From assembly GCA_016719055.1 (NCBI GenBank), contig JADKAW010000047.1, positions 62,001 to 126,000 on the forward strand: a DNA stretch of 64,000 nt. Reading direction: 5' to 3'. Shown here piece by piece: positions 61,088 through 64,000 of this stretch. The notes beneath the pieces were generated by a model. It was not told where the DNA came from and searched no databases. It saw nothing but the letters and a program-made list of their open reading frames with translations. The translations under genes were made by a program, and so were the position numbers. The stretch's first letter is position 1. The number at the start of each line of letters is the position of its first letter. This DNA is from Candidatus Rhodoferax mariagerensis (GTDB lineage: Bacteria; Pseudomonadota; Gammaproteobacteria; Burkholderiales; Burkholderiaceae_C).

Positions 61088-62299
61088 TCAAAAAGTGCTA
61101 AGGCCGCGGTCAAGATCAGCCTGAATATCAAGGATGTGTTCAAGACCCACCGCCACGCGGATCAGGCCTTGGCCAACGCCGGCCAATTGGCGTTGCGCCG
61201 GTGTCAGGCGGCCATGCGAGGTGCTGGCCGGGTGCGCCAGCAATGTTTTGGTGTCACCCAGATTGGTGCACAGCGACAAAGTTTTAAGGGCGTCCAAAAC
61301 ATGAAAAGCCCGCTGTCGCGCTTGATCGTCACCAGCCGCTTTCACCTCAAATGACAGCACCGCGCCGCCGCAATGGGACTGCTGGGACATGGCCAGTTCG
61401 TGTTGTGGATGGCTGGCCAAACCCGGGTAATGCACCCGCGCCACCGCCGGATGGGTTTGTAGCCACTGTGCCAGCGCCAGCGCACGACTTGACTGTGCCT
61501 GCATGCGGATGTCCAGCGTTTCAAGTCCTTTGAGGACAACCCAGGCATTGAACGGCGCCAACGTCATGCCGGCACTCTTGAGCACGGGCAAAAAAGTCTG
61601 TGTCACCAAGTCCTGGCTGGCGCAAAGTGCACCGGCCATGACACGTCCCTGGCCGTCCAGATACTTGGTGCCAGAATGCATGACAATGTCAGCGCCCAGG
61701 GCCATCGGGCGTTGCAGCGCCGGTGTTGCAAAACAGTTGTCCACCGCCAGCAGGGCGCCGGCATTTTGGGCAATGGCTGCCAGTGCCCGAATGTCACACA
61801 CATGAGTCAGAGGGTTGGTCGGGGTTTCGGCAAACAGCAGCTTGGTGGTGGGTTTGACTGCGGCCTTCCAGGCCTGTGCATCAGTTTGTGAGACGAAAGT
61901 CGATTCCACACCAAACTTGGCCAGATCGGAGCCGATCAGCTTGATGGTCGAGCCAAACATCGAGTGCGAGCAGATCACATGGTCACCAGCCTTGAGCAAT
62001 CCCAAACACATCATCAGGATGGCCGACATGCCCGAGGCGGTGGAAATGCACGCTGGGGCGCCTTCAAGGGCCGCCAGACGTTGCTCAAAACTGGCCACCG
62101 TCGGGTTGCCATAACGGCCATAGGTAAACCCGTCTTCGTCGCCGGCAAAGCGGCGCGCACTGACTTCGGCACTGGGTTGCACATAACCACTGGTCAGAAA
62201 TAGCGCTTCAGAATTTTCGCCATACTGGCTGCGCGGAACGGCGCTGCGCACTGCCAGGGTGTCGCGGTGCAGGCTGTCGGGGTGGGGCGTGTCTGTCAT
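61088..62299 (-). CDS. metZ: O-succinylhomoserine sulfhydrylase
   Basis: 403 residues from ATG 62299. Cys/Met metabolism PLP family: YGRYGNPTVASFEQRLAALE, TASGMSAILMM, the PLP lysine in HSGTKYLDGQGRVMAGAL and NLGDTKTLLAHPASTSHG. The start and the context purF-metZ match MetZ of beta/gammaproteobacteria, which uses sulfide to make homocysteine. It follows purF by 16 bp. Confidence 0.93.
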   Translation of the reverse strand: MTDTPHPDSLHRDTLAVRSAVPRSQYGENSEALFLTSGYVQPSAEVSARRFAGDEDGFTYGRYGNPTVASFEQRLAALEGAPACISTASGMSAILMMCLGLLKAGDHVICSHSMFGSTIKLIGSDLAKFGVESTFVSQTDAQAWKAAVKPTTKLLFAETPTNPLTHVCDIRALAAIAQNAGALLAVDNCFATPALQRPMALGADIVMHSGTKYLDGQGRVMAGALCASQDLVTQTFLPVLKSAGMTLAPFNAWVVLKGLETLDIRMQAQSSRALALAQWLQTHPAVARVHYPGLASHPQHELAMSQQSHCGGAVLSFEVKAAGDDQARQRAFHVLDALKTLSLCTNLGDTKTLLAHPASTSHGRLTPAQRQLAGVGQGLIRVAVGLEHILDIQADLDRGLSTF

Positions 62300-62315
62300 G
62301 CTTGCTCTCGGTGCG

Positions 62316-63815
62316 TCAATCTTCGTGGTTGGGCAGGGCCAGTCGGGAGTTGTCCTCGGTGCTGTCGTCATCACCAACGCGGTAGGCGTTCAGACGCGCA
62401 ATGTCTTCAGGTGTGATGTCGCCGGTTACATAGATCCCGTCAAAACACGAGGCATCAAAACCCTTGATGGCCGGGTTCAGTGCACCGATGGCTTTTTTCA
62501 TGCCCTCCACGTCCTGATAAATCAGCGCATCGCAACCAATGATGTCGCGAATTTGCTCCACCGTGCGGTTGTGCGCCACCAGTTCCTGCGAGGTTGGCAT
62601 GTCAATGCCGTACACGTTGGGGAAACGCACCGGTGGCGCCGCGCTGGCCATGTACACCTTGCGCGCCCCGGCATCGCGTGCCATCTGCACAATCTCTTTG
62701 GACGTGGTGCCACGCACGATCGAGTCATCCACCAGCAGAACATTGCGCCCCTTGAACTCGCTGGCAATCACATTAAGCTTCTGGCGCACCGACTTTTTCC
62801 GCACCGATTGTCCCGGCATGATGAAGGTGCGCCCCACATAACGGTTCTTCACAAAGCCTTCGCGATACGGCAAGCCCAGCAGTTGGGCCAGTTGCGCCGC
62901 ACTGGGGCGGCTGGACTCGGGAATCGGTATCACCACATCAATCTCGTTGGGCGGCACCGTCGAAATGACCCGTTTGGCCAGGGTTTCGCCCAGGTTCAGG
63001 CGCGCCTGATAAACCGAGATGCCATCCATCACCGAGTCAGGTCGTGCCAGATAGACAAACTCAAAAATGCACGGGCTCAGCACCGGCGCATCTGCACATT
63101 GCTGCATGTGCTTCTTGCCCTGCAAGTCGATGAACACGGCCTCACCGGGTGCGATATTGCGCTCAAACCGATGCGAGGTACCCTCCAACGCCACCGATTC
63201 ACTGGCAATCATCCAGGTGGCATCGGTGCGACCCAGGCAAAGCGGACGAATGCCAAACGGGTCGCGAAACGCCAGCACACCGTGGCCTGCAATCATCGCA
63301 ATCACTGCATACGAGCCCCGAATGCGCCGATGCACCCGGCGCACCGCCTCAAACACATCACGCGGGGTTAATGGCAGGCCACGCGTGGTGGCTTCGATCT
63401 CATGCGCCAGCACATTGAGCAACACCTCTGAATCGCTTTCGGTGTTGATGTGGCGGTGATCAGCATTGAACAACTCAGACTTCAGAGCATGCGCATTGGT
63501 CAAGTTGCCGTTGTGCACCAGCACGATGCCAAACGGCGCATTCACATAAAACGGCTGGGCTTCTTCTTCGCTGAAAGCGTTGCCGGCGGTCGGGTAGCGC
63601 ACCTGACCCAGCCCGCAGTTGCCCGGCAGCGAGCGCATGTTGCGGGTGCGAAACACATCGCGCACCATGCCCTTGGCCTTGTGCATGAAAAACTTGCGCT
63701 CCTGCTGCGTGACGATGCCCGCTGCGTCCTGGCCGCGGTGTTGCAGCAACAACAAGGCGTCGTAAATCAGCTGATTCACTGGCGATTGACTGACCACCCC
63801 AACAATTCCGCACAT
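62316..63815 (-). CDS. purF: Amidophosphoribosyltransferase
   Basis: 499 residues. The catalytic cysteine is C2 in MCGIVGVVS; the glutaminase domain has LLLQHRGQDAAGI and GLGQVRYPT. The PRPP motif VLLVDDSIVRGTTSKEIVQM is in the C-terminal phosphoribosyltransferase domain. It makes phosphoribosylamine, the first step of purine synthesis. It follows cvpA, the common cvpA-purF order. Confidence 0.97.
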   Translation of the reverse strand: MCGIVGVVSQSPVNQLIYDALLLLQHRGQDAAGIVTQQERKFFMHKAKGMVRDVFRTRNMRSLPGNCGLGQVRYPTAGNAFSEEEAQPFYVNAPFGIVLVHNGNLTNAHALKSELFNADHRHINTESDSEVLLNVLAHEIEATTRGLPLTPRDVFEAVRRVHRRIRGSYAVIAMIAGHGVLAFRDPFGIRPLCLGRTDATWMIASESVALEGTSHRFERNIAPGEAVFIDLQGKKHMQQCADAPVLSPCIFEFVYLARPDSVMDGISVYQARLNLGETLAKRVISTVPPNEIDVVIPIPESSRPSAAQLAQLLGLPYREGFVKNRYVGRTFIMPGQSVRKKSVRQKLNVIASEFKGRNVLLVDDSIVRGTTSKEIVQMARDAGARKVYMASAAPPVRFPNVYGIDMPTSQELVAHNRTVEQIRDIIGCDALIYQDVEGMKKAIGALNPAIKGFDASCFDGIYVTGDITPEDIARLNAYRVGDDDSTEDNSRLALPNHED

Positions 63816-63842
63816 ATTTTTCCAATCTCTTCAACGGCTTGT

Positions 63843-64000
63843 TCAAGCCGGCAAATACCGGTCCAGATCCAGCGGCAAGGCAGGCTTGAGGCCCTTCAGC
63901 AGCACCAGCGTTAAACGCACGCCAGTCGATTCCTGCCAGGCTGCACCGTCCTTTAAAGGTGTGATGTTGACCACCGTCGTGACCAGCAACAGCAACAACA
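63843..64000 (-). CDS. cvpA: CvpA-family membrane protein, C-terminus (cut by window end)
   Basis: The minus strand reads ...VTTVVNITPLKDGAAWQEST, LVLLKGLKPALPLDLDRYLP and A before a TGA at 63843-63845. This is the C-terminus of CvpA (TPL.D..WW..S...L...LK..LP.....YLP). The rest lies outside the window. It is immediately upstream of purF. Confidence 0.8.
   Translation of the reverse strand, partial: LLLLLVTTVVNITPLKDGAAWQESTGVRLTLVLLKGLKPALPLDLDRYLPA

Noticed and set aside
62259..63371. 370-codon plus-strand open frame
   Set aside because: Antisense to purF, which has all catalytic motifs.

Overview
The window looks like a betaproteobacterial chromosome of the family Comamonadaceae, most like Rhodoferax or Polaromonas. 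The evidence is inferential: gene orders (ispD-ispF, secB-grxC-rhodanese, DUF3460-scpA, cvpA-purF-metZ), an octaheme tetrathionate reductase module, a short dispersed repeat (AGCCC-N19-NGCTA, eight copies) of a kind seen in that family, and the GC-rich codon use of the core genes. The species cannot be fixed from the sequence alone.

Layout. 0-6.5 kb: a redox module made of a membrane 4Fe-4S protein with FHA and cyclic-nucleotide domains, a TerB/FNR/2Fe-2S reductase and a di-heme peroxidase lipoprotein. 7.3-9.7 kb: octaheme tetrathionate reductase with its cytochrome b. 9.8-18.7 kb: ispF, ispD, mfd, small metabolic genes and a DnaQ/GIY-YIG fusion. 18.7-22.1 kb: gene debris, an ene-reductase and a thioredoxin-like protein. 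22.1-29.4 kb: a six-gene hydrogenase-4-like (Ehr-type) complex whose large subunit lacks the nickel-ligand cysteines and carries an in-frame stop. 29.5-38.2 kb: scpA, NAD genes (nadB frameshifted; nadA and nadC intact), panB and panC, interrupted by an IS3-family element. 38.2-45.4 kb: gpsA, secB, grxC, rhodanese, a gpmA remnant, ctpA (frameshifted), moeB/thiF, nuclease, diguanylate cyclase and a MinD-like ATPase.

45.4-50.5 kb is an accessory zone: an intron fragment, an IS21-derived miniature element, an IS3 fragment, plasmid-type genes, and a short-chain-dehydrogenase-fold gene that carries both diagnostic motifs of halohydrin dehalogenases. 50.97-59.29 kb is an AT-rich integrative mobilizable element inserted in the 3' end of tRNA-Asp. 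It has an att duplication, a broken tyrosine integrase, a MOBQ-type relaxase with a recognisable oriT, a relaxosome accessory protein, a rolling-circle-type Rep with tandem repeats upstream, an H-NS-like protein, an HNH endonuclease, and an inserted IS4-family element with a 10-bp target duplication. 59.3-64 kb returns to core genes: three tRNAs, gltX, metZ, purF and the end of cvpA.

Several genes (nadB, ctpA, a TPR-protein gene, the IS4 transposase, the integrase) are broken by single-base shifts, many at short homopolymers. Real decay and sequence error cannot be separated here. The most notable leads are the halohydrin dehalogenase candidate, the Ehr-type complex without nickel ligands, the cyclic-nucleotide/FHA-gated ferredoxin module and the tRNA-Asp element with its oriT.
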